Below the pieces are notes generated by a model. That model ran no database searches and had not been told where the DNA came from. It was given only the letters and a program-made list of their open reading frames with translations. A program made the translations under genes and the position numbers. From Prevotella nigrescens (GTDB taxonomy: Bacteria; Bacteroidota; Bacteroidia; Bacteroidales; Bacteroidaceae), in the NCBI RefSeq assembly GCF_031191185.1, contig NZ_CP133465.1, forward strand, positions 554,001-618,000: a stretch of 64,000 nt of DNA, given 5' to 3'. This document shows, piece by piece, positions 46,513 to 54,627 of the stretch (position 1 is the first letter of the stretch; each line of letters begins with the position of its first letter).

Positions 46513-48668
46513 AAAAGTATTTATACATTCTTTCTTTTTGTTTTTTGCAATGTGTACTAACGGGCTTTGCACAGAACAAACCTACCTCAATGTCAGACAC
46601 AATAAATCTTTCTGAAGTAACTGTATTAGCAGAAAGACCATTTGTTCAATATAAAGCTGACAGAATGATAGTTAGTGTAGAACATAGTAAATTGTTAAAG
46701 GCACGTTCTCTTTCTAATATTTTGAATTTGATTCCGGGTGTAAATTATGATGGAGAAGGTGGTATTACCATTATGGGCAATGGTATCAAAATATATGAAA
46801 ATGGAAAATTGGTAAGGTTAAGCGGGGCGCAGCTCAAAAGATATTTATCATCCTTGCGCGGTAATGATATAAAGAATTTGGAGTTGCTGCCTCAGGCAAC
46901 AGCCGGATATGATGCAGAAGGAGGCACGGGTGTTCTTGTTATTAACCGTCAGAAGAAACATGAGTACGGACTATCAGGCTATGTGGGCAGTGAATACGAA
47001 CGGAAAAGCAAAAATTTATTTTCGGAATTTGCAGGGTTAACCTATTCGTGGGGAAACGTTGCTCTTTATGCTAATATGGCGTTAGGGCAGTCAGCAAGCC
47101 TAAGTAAGATATTCGAAAGCGACTATGGAAAAAACATTACAATCAACAGTATATCTGAAAGTACAGATAAAAGTCTTTATTATATGCCTAAGTTAGGCTT
47201 TGACTTTTATATTTCTCCGAAGCATTATTTAGGCGTAGAATGGTCGGGCAACTATTCAAAGGATTATGCCAATGCCTGTTGGGTTCATTCTACTATTACC
47301 GACAATAGTCCTTATCAAACAAGTATTAGGAGTTATGCACCATATACATTAAAGCCTAATACCAATAATGTTACATTAAATTATGAATGGAAAACAGATA
47401 CACTGGGCAGTAAACTGAACCTTCTTGCTGATTATGTAGGAGAAAGAGAACATGATTTGTACGAGTATGAGAATAAATACACCTTAGGTATAGGTGGGGA
47501 TAGTATTATATCTAAATCGCAACCCTCATTTGAACACATCAACATATATAGTACACAGGTAGATTTTACAAAGTTCTTCAACCGCCATCAGTTTACGCTT
47601 GGTGTCAAGTATGTCAATGCCGGTATCAATTATGATAATAAGCTATATCTCGGAAACACGACATTAGGAGGAGTGTTATCGGAAGATGTTGACCAACGGG
47701 ATAATTTCAGTTATGATGAGCAACGATATGCGATATATGGAATGTACAGGTACTCCTCACGACCTTGGGATTTTCAAGTGGGACTACGTGACGAATATAC
47801 AGAATGGAATACCCAACAAAGAGTTAGAACCCAATTACATAACAACCAAAAAGGCAATAATTTCTTCCCGTCTTTCTTTGTGAGAAAAAACATGGGACAA
47901 GGGAATGCCCTGTCGCTTAGTTATACGCAATCGATAAACCGTCCGTCGTATCAGATGGTAAATCCATTTGTTTTTCATCTGTCCGAAACATCTTATAAGG
48001 AAGGTAATCCTAATCTGAAAGGCGAATTGCTGTACAATGCAGGATTACAATTCGTTTTGAAGTCAAGATATGTTTTCTCGTTATCTGCATTTTTTATTGA
48101 TAGGAAAATCAATGAGGTATACGAACAGATGAACGAACAACAAACGCGCTACACATTAAGAAATGATGGCAATTTAAAGAAATTAGCTTTATACATGGAA
48201 TTTCCTTTCACGTGTGGTATATGGAATAGCAGAAGTAATGTCGAACTAAGTGAGAACTTTTATCGGAACAGTACCAAACGTGTTAATGACTTTGGGCTTG
48301 TCCTGTCAAGTTTTAACCGTTTCAGGTTGTCCAAGCAACTTACTGCAATGGCTAATTTACGCTATATCAGGCATTATAAACAACTTTATCTTATTCAGAA
48401 ATCAGATTACTTTGGAGTAGATATAGAGGGGGATTATAGTTGTTTGAAAGACAAGCTGAATATCAATTTTGGTGTAAAAGACTTGCTGAATAGCAGAGGA
48501 AAGAATCAACAAATATTCAAGAACGGTGACTTTGAGCACCGTACGGACTTTAATTTCATTTCCCGAAAATTCTTTGTCAGCGTAACATTTAGTTTTTCTG
48601 CCGGGTCAAAACATGCAATCCAGCATGATAAGACACACTCTAATGAAGAAGAAAAAGAAAGAATGTGA
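46509..48668 (+). CDS. Outer-membrane beta-barrel protein (copy 4)
   Basis: 719 residues from the ATG at 46509 (an in-frame TTG at 46494 is less likely; the ATG overlaps the previous stop). Signal peptide 'MKKYLYILSFCFLQCVLTGF', then 'AQNKP'. Unlike the other three copies it lacks the carboxypeptidase-regulatory domain and starts almost directly with the plug-like part ('LSEVTVLAERPFVQYKADRM', 'SLSNILNLIPGVNYDGEGG'). It is followed immediately by the intact C39 transporter (TGATG overlap), so they form an operon. Confidence 0.8.
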   Translation: MKKYLYILSFCFLQCVLTGFAQNKPTSMSDTINLSEVTVLAERPFVQYKADRMIVSVEHSKLLKARSLSNILNLIPGVNYDGEGGITIMGNGIKIYENGKLVRLSGAQLKRYLSSLRGNDIKNLELLPQATAGYDAEGGTGVLVINRQKKHEYGLSGYVGSEYERKSKNLFSEFAGLTYSWGNVALYANMALGQSASLSKIFESDYGKNITINSISESTDKSLYYMPKLGFDFYISPKHYLGVEWSGNYSKDYANACWVHSTITDNSPYQTSIRSYAPYTLKPNTNNVTLNYEWKTDTLGSKLNLLADYVGEREHDLYEYENKYTLGIGGDSIISKSQPSFEHINIYSTQVDFTKFFNRHQFTLGVKYVNAGINYDNKLYLGNTTLGGVLSEDVDQRDNFSYDEQRYAIYGMYRYSSRPWDFQVGLRDEYTEWNTQQRVRTQLHNNQKGNNFFPSFFVRKNMGQGNALSLSYTQSINRPSYQMVNPFVFHLSETSYKEGNPNLKGELLYNAGLQFVLKSRYVFSLSAFFIDRKINEVYEQMNEQQTRYTLRNDGNLKKLALYMEFPFTCGIWNSRSNVELSENFYRNSTKRVNDFGLVLSSFNRFRLSKQLTAMANLRYIRHYKQLYLIQKSDYFGVDIEGDYSCLKDKLNINFGVKDLLNSRGKNQQIFKNGDFEHRTDFNFISRKFFVSVTFSFSAGSKHAIQHDKTHSNEEEKERM

Positions 48669-50863
48669 TGAGTAGTTTTCCTTTGATTAGGCAACATGAT
48701 TCGATGGAGTGTGGTATCGCATGCCTTGCGATGGTATGTAAATTTTTTAGAATCGAATATTCAATAGAATATCTTTCTAGAATTTGCTTTGCAACCACAG
48801 AAGGAGTCTCATTACTTGGTATTAATGAAACAGCTTTACAACTTGGATTACGAACTATCAGCGGAAGAATCAGTATTAATAAACTTTGGGAGGCTCATTA
48901 CCCTTGTATTCTTCATTGGAATCAAAACCACTTTGTAGTACTGTACAAGGTTAAGAAGGGAAAGACCTTCTACATCGCCGATCCGGGAAAAGGACTTGTA
49001 AAATACAATCTCGAGGAATTTAAAAAGCACTGGGTAAGCACTCAGTTGGACGGTGAGGAAAAGGGTATCGCTATGTTCTTAGAACCTACTCCTGCGTTTT
49101 ATGAAAAGAAGACAGATGAACAGCCAACAGAGGAACGCTCGTTTAAGTTCCTCTTTGGTTACATTAAGCAATATCGTAAGTATTTCGGTCAAATTGTTTT
49201 AGGCTTGCTCGTTGGCAGCCTGCTGCAGCTTATTCTGCCTTTCCTCACACAATCTATCGTGGATGTGGGCATTAAAAACCAAAATATTGGCTTTATATGG
49301 CTGATACTCCTTGGACAACTGATGCTTACCATTAGCCGAACTGCCATCGATTTTATCCGCCGCTGGCTCTTGCTCCACATCTCGTTGCGCATAAACATTT
49401 CGTTGGTAAGCGATTTCTTCATCAAGCTTTTAAAGTTGCCCATGTCGTTCTTCGACACAAAACTAATGGGCGACCTCATGCAGCGTATGGGCGACCACAA
49501 CCGTGTAAACTCGTTTCTGACACAGCAAACGCTCAGCATCGTGTTCTCGCTCTTTACCTTTGTGGTGTTCAGCATTGTATTGTTATCCTATAACTGGCTT
49601 GTCTTCGCCATTTTCATGCTCGGCAGTCTGCTCTATGGCGGTTGGCTTGCACTATTTCTAAGGCGCAGAAAGGTTCTCGACTACGAACTTTTCGAGCAGC
49701 AAGCCATCAATAACAATAAAACCTACGAATTTATTACCTCCATGCAGGAGATAAAACTGCAAGACTGTGAACAGCGCAGACGCTGGGAATGGGAGGACGT
49801 GCAGGCTGATTTATTCAACGTACAGATGAAATCGCTAAAGCTCCAACAAACGCAGGAGGCTGGCAGCATATTCATCAACGAACTGAAGAATATTGTCATC
49901 ACCGTGGTGGCAGCAACTGCTGTTATTCACGGACAACTAACACTGGGTATGATGCTTGCCGTGCAGTACATTATCGGACAACTCAACTCACCAGTGGAAC
50001 AGCTAATGAGTTTCTTCTATTCTGTGCAGGACGTGAGGATTAGTCTTGAACGTATAAACGAAATACATCGCATGGACGATGAGAACGGAAAACAAGGATT
50101 GGAAACTTCAGTGAAAGAAGAAGATAGTGGTATAGACATGGAAAACATAAACTTTAAATACGACCCACATGCACTGAAAACTATCATAGATAATGTAAGC
50201 CTCACTATTCCCAAAGGCAAGGTAACAGCCATTGTCGGAGCGTCGGGTAGCGGAAAAACCACGCTCATCAAACTCATGCTGGGTTACTATCCCGTGCTGG
50301 GTGGACAAATCAATATTGGTGGAACAGATGTAAACACACTCAATAAAAAGTGGTGGCGCAGACAATGTGGCGTGGTGATGCAGGACGGTGTGATATTCTC
50401 CGAGAGCATTGCAAGGAACATTGCCGTAGATGATGGCGAGATAGATAAGGAACGACTAAGGAAAGCAGCCGAAATAGCCTGTATTCACGATTATGTGATG
50501 GGGCTGCCCTTAAAATACAACACAAAGATAGGGCGCGATGGTGTAGGATTAAGTCAGGGACAAAAACAGCGCATACTGATAGCAAGAGCCGTATATAAGA
50601 ATCCCGACTACATTTTCCTTGACGAAGCTACCAACTCGCTCGATGCCAACAACGAACGCATGATTGTGGAACATCTGGACGAGTTCTATAAAGGCAAGAC
50701 GGTAGTTATAGTGGCTCACCGACTAAGTACGGTGAAGAATGCCGACCAGATAGTGGTACTGGATAAAGGCAAAGTGGTGGAAATCGGCAATCACGAAACA
50801 CTCACGGCAAAGCGTGGCGCATACTATAACCTCGTGAAAAATCAGTTAGAATTGGGCAACTAA
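48668..50863 (+). CDS. Peptidase-containing (C39) ABC transporter, intact
   Basis: 731 residues; the ATG at 48668 overlaps the upstream stop (TGATG), preferred over the GTG at 48665. C39 domain (about 1-140): catalytic Cys15 in 'HDSMECGIACLAMV', His in 'LHWNQNHFVVLYKV', Asp in 'YIADPGKGLV'. Six membrane segments lie between about 165 and 450. ABC domain (about 490-725): Walker A 'GASGSGKTT' from residue 524, signature 'LSQGQKQR', Walker B 'YIFLDEATNSLD' and the His-loop 'VIVAHRLSTV'. It would cleave double-glycine leaders and export the core peptide. The obvious substrate is the CXXX peptide at 46176. Confidence 0.95.
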   Translation: MSSFPLIRQHDSMECGIACLAMVCKFFRIEYSIEYLSRICFATTEGVSLLGINETALQLGLRTISGRISINKLWEAHYPCILHWNQNHFVVLYKVKKGKTFYIADPGKGLVKYNLEEFKKHWVSTQLDGEEKGIAMFLEPTPAFYEKKTDEQPTEERSFKFLFGYIKQYRKYFGQIVLGLLVGSLLQLILPFLTQSIVDVGIKNQNIGFIWLILLGQLMLTISRTAIDFIRRWLLLHISLRINISLVSDFFIKLLKLPMSFFDTKLMGDLMQRMGDHNRVNSFLTQQTLSIVFSLFTFVVFSIVLLSYNWLVFAIFMLGSLLYGGWLALFLRRRKVLDYELFEQQAINNNKTYEFITSMQEIKLQDCEQRRRWEWEDVQADLFNVQMKSLKLQQTQEAGSIFINELKNIVITVVAATAVIHGQLTLGMMLAVQYIIGQLNSPVEQLMSFFYSVQDVRISLERINEIHRMDDENGKQGLETSVKEEDSGIDMENINFKYDPHALKTIIDNVSLTIPKGKVTAIVGASGSGKTTLIKLMLGYYPVLGGQINIGGTDVNTLNKKWWRRQCGVVMQDGVIFSESIARNIAVDDGEIDKERLRKAAEIACIHDYVMGLPLKYNTKIGRDGVGLSQGQKQRILIARAVYKNPDYIFLDEATNSLDANNERMIVEHLDEFYKGKTVVIVAHRLSTVKNADQIVVLDKGKVVEIGNHETLTAKRGAYYNLVKNQLELGN

Positions 50864-50878
50864 TAATAGAGAGACACT

Positions 50879-51358
50879 ATGGCAGACAGCAAGATTGAAC
50901 TCCGCAGCGAGAAGGTAAGACATATCATTGGCGAAATACCATCAGGAATAGTGCGCTATGGCATCACCATAATCACCATTGTAATATTGGGACTGCTGGT
51001 GGGGGCATACTTTATACCTTATCCCGAAACCATCAGTACAAGAATTGAGATAGCTGACAGGCGACAAGGAACAGTAGCCATTCCCTATCAATATGTGAAT
51101 ACTGTAAAAAAAGGAATGAACGTCAGCATTGAGTTGGAAGGATACGATACAGAAATGTATGGCGTAACAAACGGAACCATTACAGCAATATCTTCTACTC
51201 CACAACACACAGCAAATGGAAATATATTCGTTGCAAAAGTAAATGTAAAAAACTGCAAGTATAACATTGAGGGCGGAATGGCGGGCACAGCTTCCATACT
51301 TGTAAGCAACGAAAGCATGCTTCAAAGGATACTTCAGCGAGTAACAAGCTGTATATAA
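50879..51358 (+). CDS. Short HlyD-like periplasmic adaptor
   Basis: 159 residues, against about 400-430 for the usual adaptor of C39 exporters. The N-terminal part is right: a cytoplasmic start 'IRSEK'-like region, then a membrane helix 'YGITIITIVILGLLVGAYFI' and 'YPETISTRIEIADRRQGTVA'. The rest resembles the C-terminal beta-barrel region ('GMNVSIELEGYDTEMYGVTN', 'FVAKVNVKNCKY') ending normally. The lipoyl domain and helical hairpin are absent. It could be an internally deleted gene that still keeps its frame, or a natural short form. It is 15 bp after the transporter gene, clearly co-transcribed. Confidence 0.7.
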   Translation: MADSKIELRSEKVRHIIGEIPSGIVRYGITIITIVILGLLVGAYFIPYPETISTRIEIADRRQGTVAIPYQYVNTVKKGMNVSIELEGYDTEMYGVTNGTITAISSTPQHTANGNIFVAKVNVKNCKYNIEGGMAGTASILVSNESMLQRILQRVTSCI

Positions 51359-51682
51359 CAACAGCAGACATCATAATCATTTTGTTGACATTTTGCATAA
51401 ATCCTTATCCCATTTGCCTATACCTAATATGTTCGTACCTTTATATATAGTATGAGACTGAAGTAATCTTCCCCAAGTTTTGCAGACATGTTCCTTAACC
51501 AAGAAAGGAAAAGTATATGCAGCTTATGGTCGGCAAAACCTATATTTAGATAATTGGTCTTTACTTAAAGAACTTAAAAATAGGCATTAAAATCAATAAT
51601 TTACATAATAAACTATCAAAAGTGAGCAGTATCTAAAGAATTCTACGTAAATTTGCAGACAATATAGTATAATTGCTGTCCA
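51359..51682. other. Intergenic region, no gene seen
   Basis: 324 bp. A possible -7 element TAAATTTG lies at 51648-51655, 27 bp before the next ATG, but no TTG is found at the right distance, so the promoter is uncertain. Nothing else is seen. Confidence 0.5.
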
Positions 51683-53059
51683 ATGAAACATAAGATATAT
51701 CTCCTTGTTGCAATGCTGACAATGGCACTTGCATTAACATCTTGCTTTAAAGATGAAGAAGAAACAAAAAACTATAACTCGCATGCCACTGCGATTATAG
51801 CTTTTTCTTTAAAAGAAATAAAAGCGCCGCGCGATACAACTAATAAGGCTGGTAAAGACACAACCATTATTGCAAAGTACAAACCTGCAGCGTACAAGTT
51901 CTACATCAATCAGAACAATGGGACTATTTTTAACCCGGATTCTTTGCCGTATGGAACGAAAGCAAAGGCTATGCTCGCCAAGATTGTAACCAAGAGTGGT
52001 GGAAAGATATTCATTAAGTCGTTGACCAACGACGAACAAAAAGTATACAACGAGAAGGATTCTATCGATTTCTCCCAACCGCGTACCATCATGGTCTATT
52101 CGCGCAACGGAGAATATCGCAGAACGTATACCATAACCGTAAATGTACACAAACAACGCGGGAACGAATTCAAGTGGAAGGCTCTCAGCGATAACGCCAA
52201 CTTTGCATTGTTCGACGATGCGAAGATGGTAAGCTATAACCAAAAAATATTCATTTTTGGCAAGAAAGGCTCTCAAACTACATGTTACTTCACGTCAGAA
52301 AGCGATGGAAACACATGGACGCAAGTTCCCACAACTTTCAGTGCTACAAGCTATAAAAGCGTCATTGTAGCCGAGGGAAGTATGTATTTGCTTGACAATG
52401 GGCAGATTAAACGTTCTACCGACGGGGCAACATGGGCAACTGTAGGAACTGCAGCTTTACGGCAACTTGTAGGGGCTGGGACAACTGAACTGTATGCACT
52501 GTCGAACAGCAACATGCTTATGGTATCGAAGGATAATGGTGCAAACTGGATCAACGAGGCTTTAGATGCCGATGCTTCCAGACTGCCAGCCGAGAGTGTG
52601 GGCTTTATGTATCAACCATCAGCTACGAACAGTTCAATAAGCAGAAGTACGCTTTTCGGTATAAACACAACCAGCAATTATGCCGTAGCATGGACCAAGC
52701 TCATAGATGGGTCTAACACAACTGCAAGTTACAAATGGTCGTTCGTTGAATCGAACGCAGGCAACGCATTCAAACTTCCCAGATATAAAGACCTTAACGT
52801 GCTTTATTACAACAATAGAGCCATGGCATTCGGAGTAGCAGACGACGGTAAGTTTGCACAAGTTAGAGAAAGTGGCAACAACGGCATTGTCTGGACAGTC
52901 AACAAAGCTTATGTCTATCCTACAGAAACTCCTTCTGGATACTTCGCAATAACTTCCGACACCCAAAAGTATATTTGGATTGTAAGTGGCAACAAGGTAT
53001 GGAAAGGCAGACTGAACAGCATGGGTTGGAGCAAGCAACAAACTGAATTTACGAAATAG
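51683..53059 (+). CDS. DUF6242-like lipoprotein with repeat (BNR/propeller-like) domain
   Basis: 458 residues with a lipoprotein signal (MKHKIYLLVAMLTMALALTS, then Cys). The N-terminal ~150 residues form a strand-rich domain ('YKFYINQNNGTIFNPDSLPY', 'RTIMVYSRNGEYRRTYTITV') as in the DUF6242 family, a surface-exposed Bacteroidota lipoprotein class. The remainder has repeated 'SxDGxTW' motifs ('STDGATWATVG', 'SKDNGANW', 'SESDGNTWTQVP'), suggesting a beta-propeller. Function is unknown. It precedes the envelope operon by 57 bp. Confidence 0.75.
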   Translation: MKHKIYLLVAMLTMALALTSCFKDEEETKNYNSHATAIIAFSLKEIKAPRDTTNKAGKDTTIIAKYKPAAYKFYINQNNGTIFNPDSLPYGTKAKAMLAKIVTKSGGKIFIKSLTNDEQKVYNEKDSIDFSQPRTIMVYSRNGEYRRTYTITVNVHKQRGNEFKWKALSDNANFALFDDAKMVSYNQKIFIFGKKGSQTTCYFTSESDGNTWTQVPTTFSATSYKSVIVAEGSMYLLDNGQIKRSTDGATWATVGTAALRQLVGAGTTELYALSNSNMLMVSKDNGANWINEALDADASRLPAESVGFMYQPSATNSSISRSTLFGINTTSNYAVAWTKLIDGSNTTASYKWSFVESNAGNAFKLPRYKDLNVLYYNNRAMAFGVADDGKFAQVRESGNNGIVWTVNKAYVYPTETPSGYFAITSDTQKYIWIVSGNKVWKGRLNSMGWSKQQTEFTK

Positions 53060-53116
53060 AACATACAGGCTGGCTGCAAGAGACTATCTATCTGTAAGCA
53101 AACTACAAAACAAAAT

Positions 53117-53809
53117 ATGAAGCGTATCCTTTCCTACATATTGTTTCTCATGGCTTCTGTACCCATTCTGGCACAAGATGGTGAAGAATACAGAATGGAA
53201 TTGGGTGCAGGAATAGGACTGATGGGCTACCTTGGCGACTTCAACGGCGCGCTGACAAAAGACCTTCAGCCTATGGGGACTGTGTTGGCACGCTATGCCT
53301 TTAATCCCTATATGGGACTAAAGTTCAATATCTCTTATGGGAAGATGAAAGGTAAATCGAACGATGTTAAAACCTATTACCCTAAATTTACCACAACGCC
53401 CTATGAGTTTAACAACACACTGGTAGATGTCGGGGCAGTTTACGAATACAACTTCTGGCCTTATGGTACAGGCAGGGAATACAGGGGGGCACAACGCCTG
53501 ACGCCTTTTGTTTTCGGAGGAATAGGTGCGACCTATGCACAAATAAAGAATGGAGACAGGAAATCGGCTTTTTCAGCGAATGTCCCGATAGGTTTAGGCA
53601 TCAAATATAAATTAGGAGAACGAACAAACATTGGATTGGAATGGGCAATGCATTTCTGTCTATCCGACGAATTGGACGGGCAAAAGGATCCTTACGACAT
53701 AAAGAGTAGTGGAGCTTTTAAGAATACTGACTGTTATTCTACACTGCAACTCACCATTACCTATAGTTTTATGACTAAATGTCGGACTTGTCATAACGAA
53801 GACGAATAA
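53117..53809 (+). CDS. DUF6089-family outer-membrane beta-barrel protein
   Basis: 230 residues, signal peptide 'MKRILSYILFLMASVPILAQ'. A small barrel with alternating strands ('GLMGYLGDFNGAL', 'YMGLKFNISYGKMKGKS', 'PFVFGGIGATYAQIKNG'). DUF6089 proteins are typically found immediately upstream of uppS and bamA in Bacteroidota, as here. A structural or assembly role in the outer membrane is likely but unproven. The C terminus carries 'KCRTCHNEDE', a CxxC tail of unknown meaning. Confidence 0.8.
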   Translation: MKRILSYILFLMASVPILAQDGEEYRMELGAGIGLMGYLGDFNGALTKDLQPMGTVLARYAFNPYMGLKFNISYGKMKGKSNDVKTYYPKFTTTPYEFNNTLVDVGAVYEYNFWPYGTGREYRGAQRLTPFVFGGIGATYAQIKNGDRKSAFSANVPIGLGIKYKLGERTNIGLEWAMHFCLSDELDGQKDPYDIKSSGAFKNTDCYSTLQLTITYSFMTKCRTCHNEDE

Positions 53810-53868
53810 AAACCGTTTGCTTGTTATCCAACAATTGAATATATAAGACGATACAATCTTCGAAGAAT

Positions 53869-54615
53869 ATGGTAGAAGAATTAGATATGAAACGCATACC
53901 ACGACATATTGCCATTATTATGGATGGCAATGGACGTTGGGCTACGGAACGCAATAAGCCCAGGTCGTTTGGACATCAGGCGGGCGTGGAGACTGTACGC
54001 CGAATAACTTCTGAATGCACAAGGTTAGGCGTGAAATACCTAACACTTTACACATTCTCGACAGAAAATTGGAATCGACCGTCCGATGAAATAGCAGCGC
54101 TTATGGGATTGGTACTGACTTCTCTTGAAGACGAAATATTTATGAAGAATAATGTACGCTTCCAGGTCATCGGAGACATTGGGCGACTTCCATCAGCCGT
54201 GGCAGAAAAACTAAGAGAGACGATTGAGCATACTTCAAAAAATGATGCTATGACAATGGTTGTTGCGCTAAGTTATTCGGCACGCTGGGAACTTACAGAA
54301 GCTACAAAACAAATAGCTGCAAAAGTGCAGAAAGGCGAATTGAAGATAGATGATATTGATGAGAATATCATTAATGGTCATCTTTGTACAAACTTCATGC
54401 CCGACCCCGACCTACTTATAAGAACAGGAGGAGAGTTCCGCATTTCCAACTATCTGCTTTGGCAGGTAGCCTATTCGGAACTATACTTCTGTGACACTTA
54501 TTGGCCAGATTTCAAAGAGTCCGATCTACACAAAGCAATAATTGACTACCAAAGTCGGCAGCGTCGCTTCGGGAAGACAGAGAAACAAATAGAAACAGAA
54601 CTTAAAAATAAATAA
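53869..54615 (+). CDS. uppS: Isoprenyl transferase (undecaprenyl diphosphate synthase)
   Basis: 248 residues. Makes the C55 lipid carrier for cell-wall and surface polysaccharides from farnesyl diphosphate and isopentenyl diphosphate. The catalytic '[12 protein letters not shown]' (Asp in MDGN) is near the start, followed by '[11 protein letters not shown]' and the C-terminal '[20 protein letters not shown]' and 'AYSELYF'. A second in-frame ATG (MKRIPR) 6 codons later could be the real start. It sits in the conserved uppS-bamA order. Confidence 0.97.
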   Translation: MVEELDMKRIPRHIAIIMDGNGRWATERNKPRSFGHQAGVETVRRITSECTRLGVKYLTLYTFSTENWNRPSDEIAALMGLVLTSLEDEIFMKNNVRFQVIGDIGRLPSAVAEKLRETIEHTSKNDAMTMVVALSYSARWELTEATKQIAAKVQKGELKIDDIDENIINGHLCTNFMPDPDLLIRTGGEFRISNYLLWQVAYSELYFCDTYWPDFKESDLHKAIIDYQSRQRRFGKTEKQIETELKNK

Positions 54616-54627
54616 GATACGCTATAG

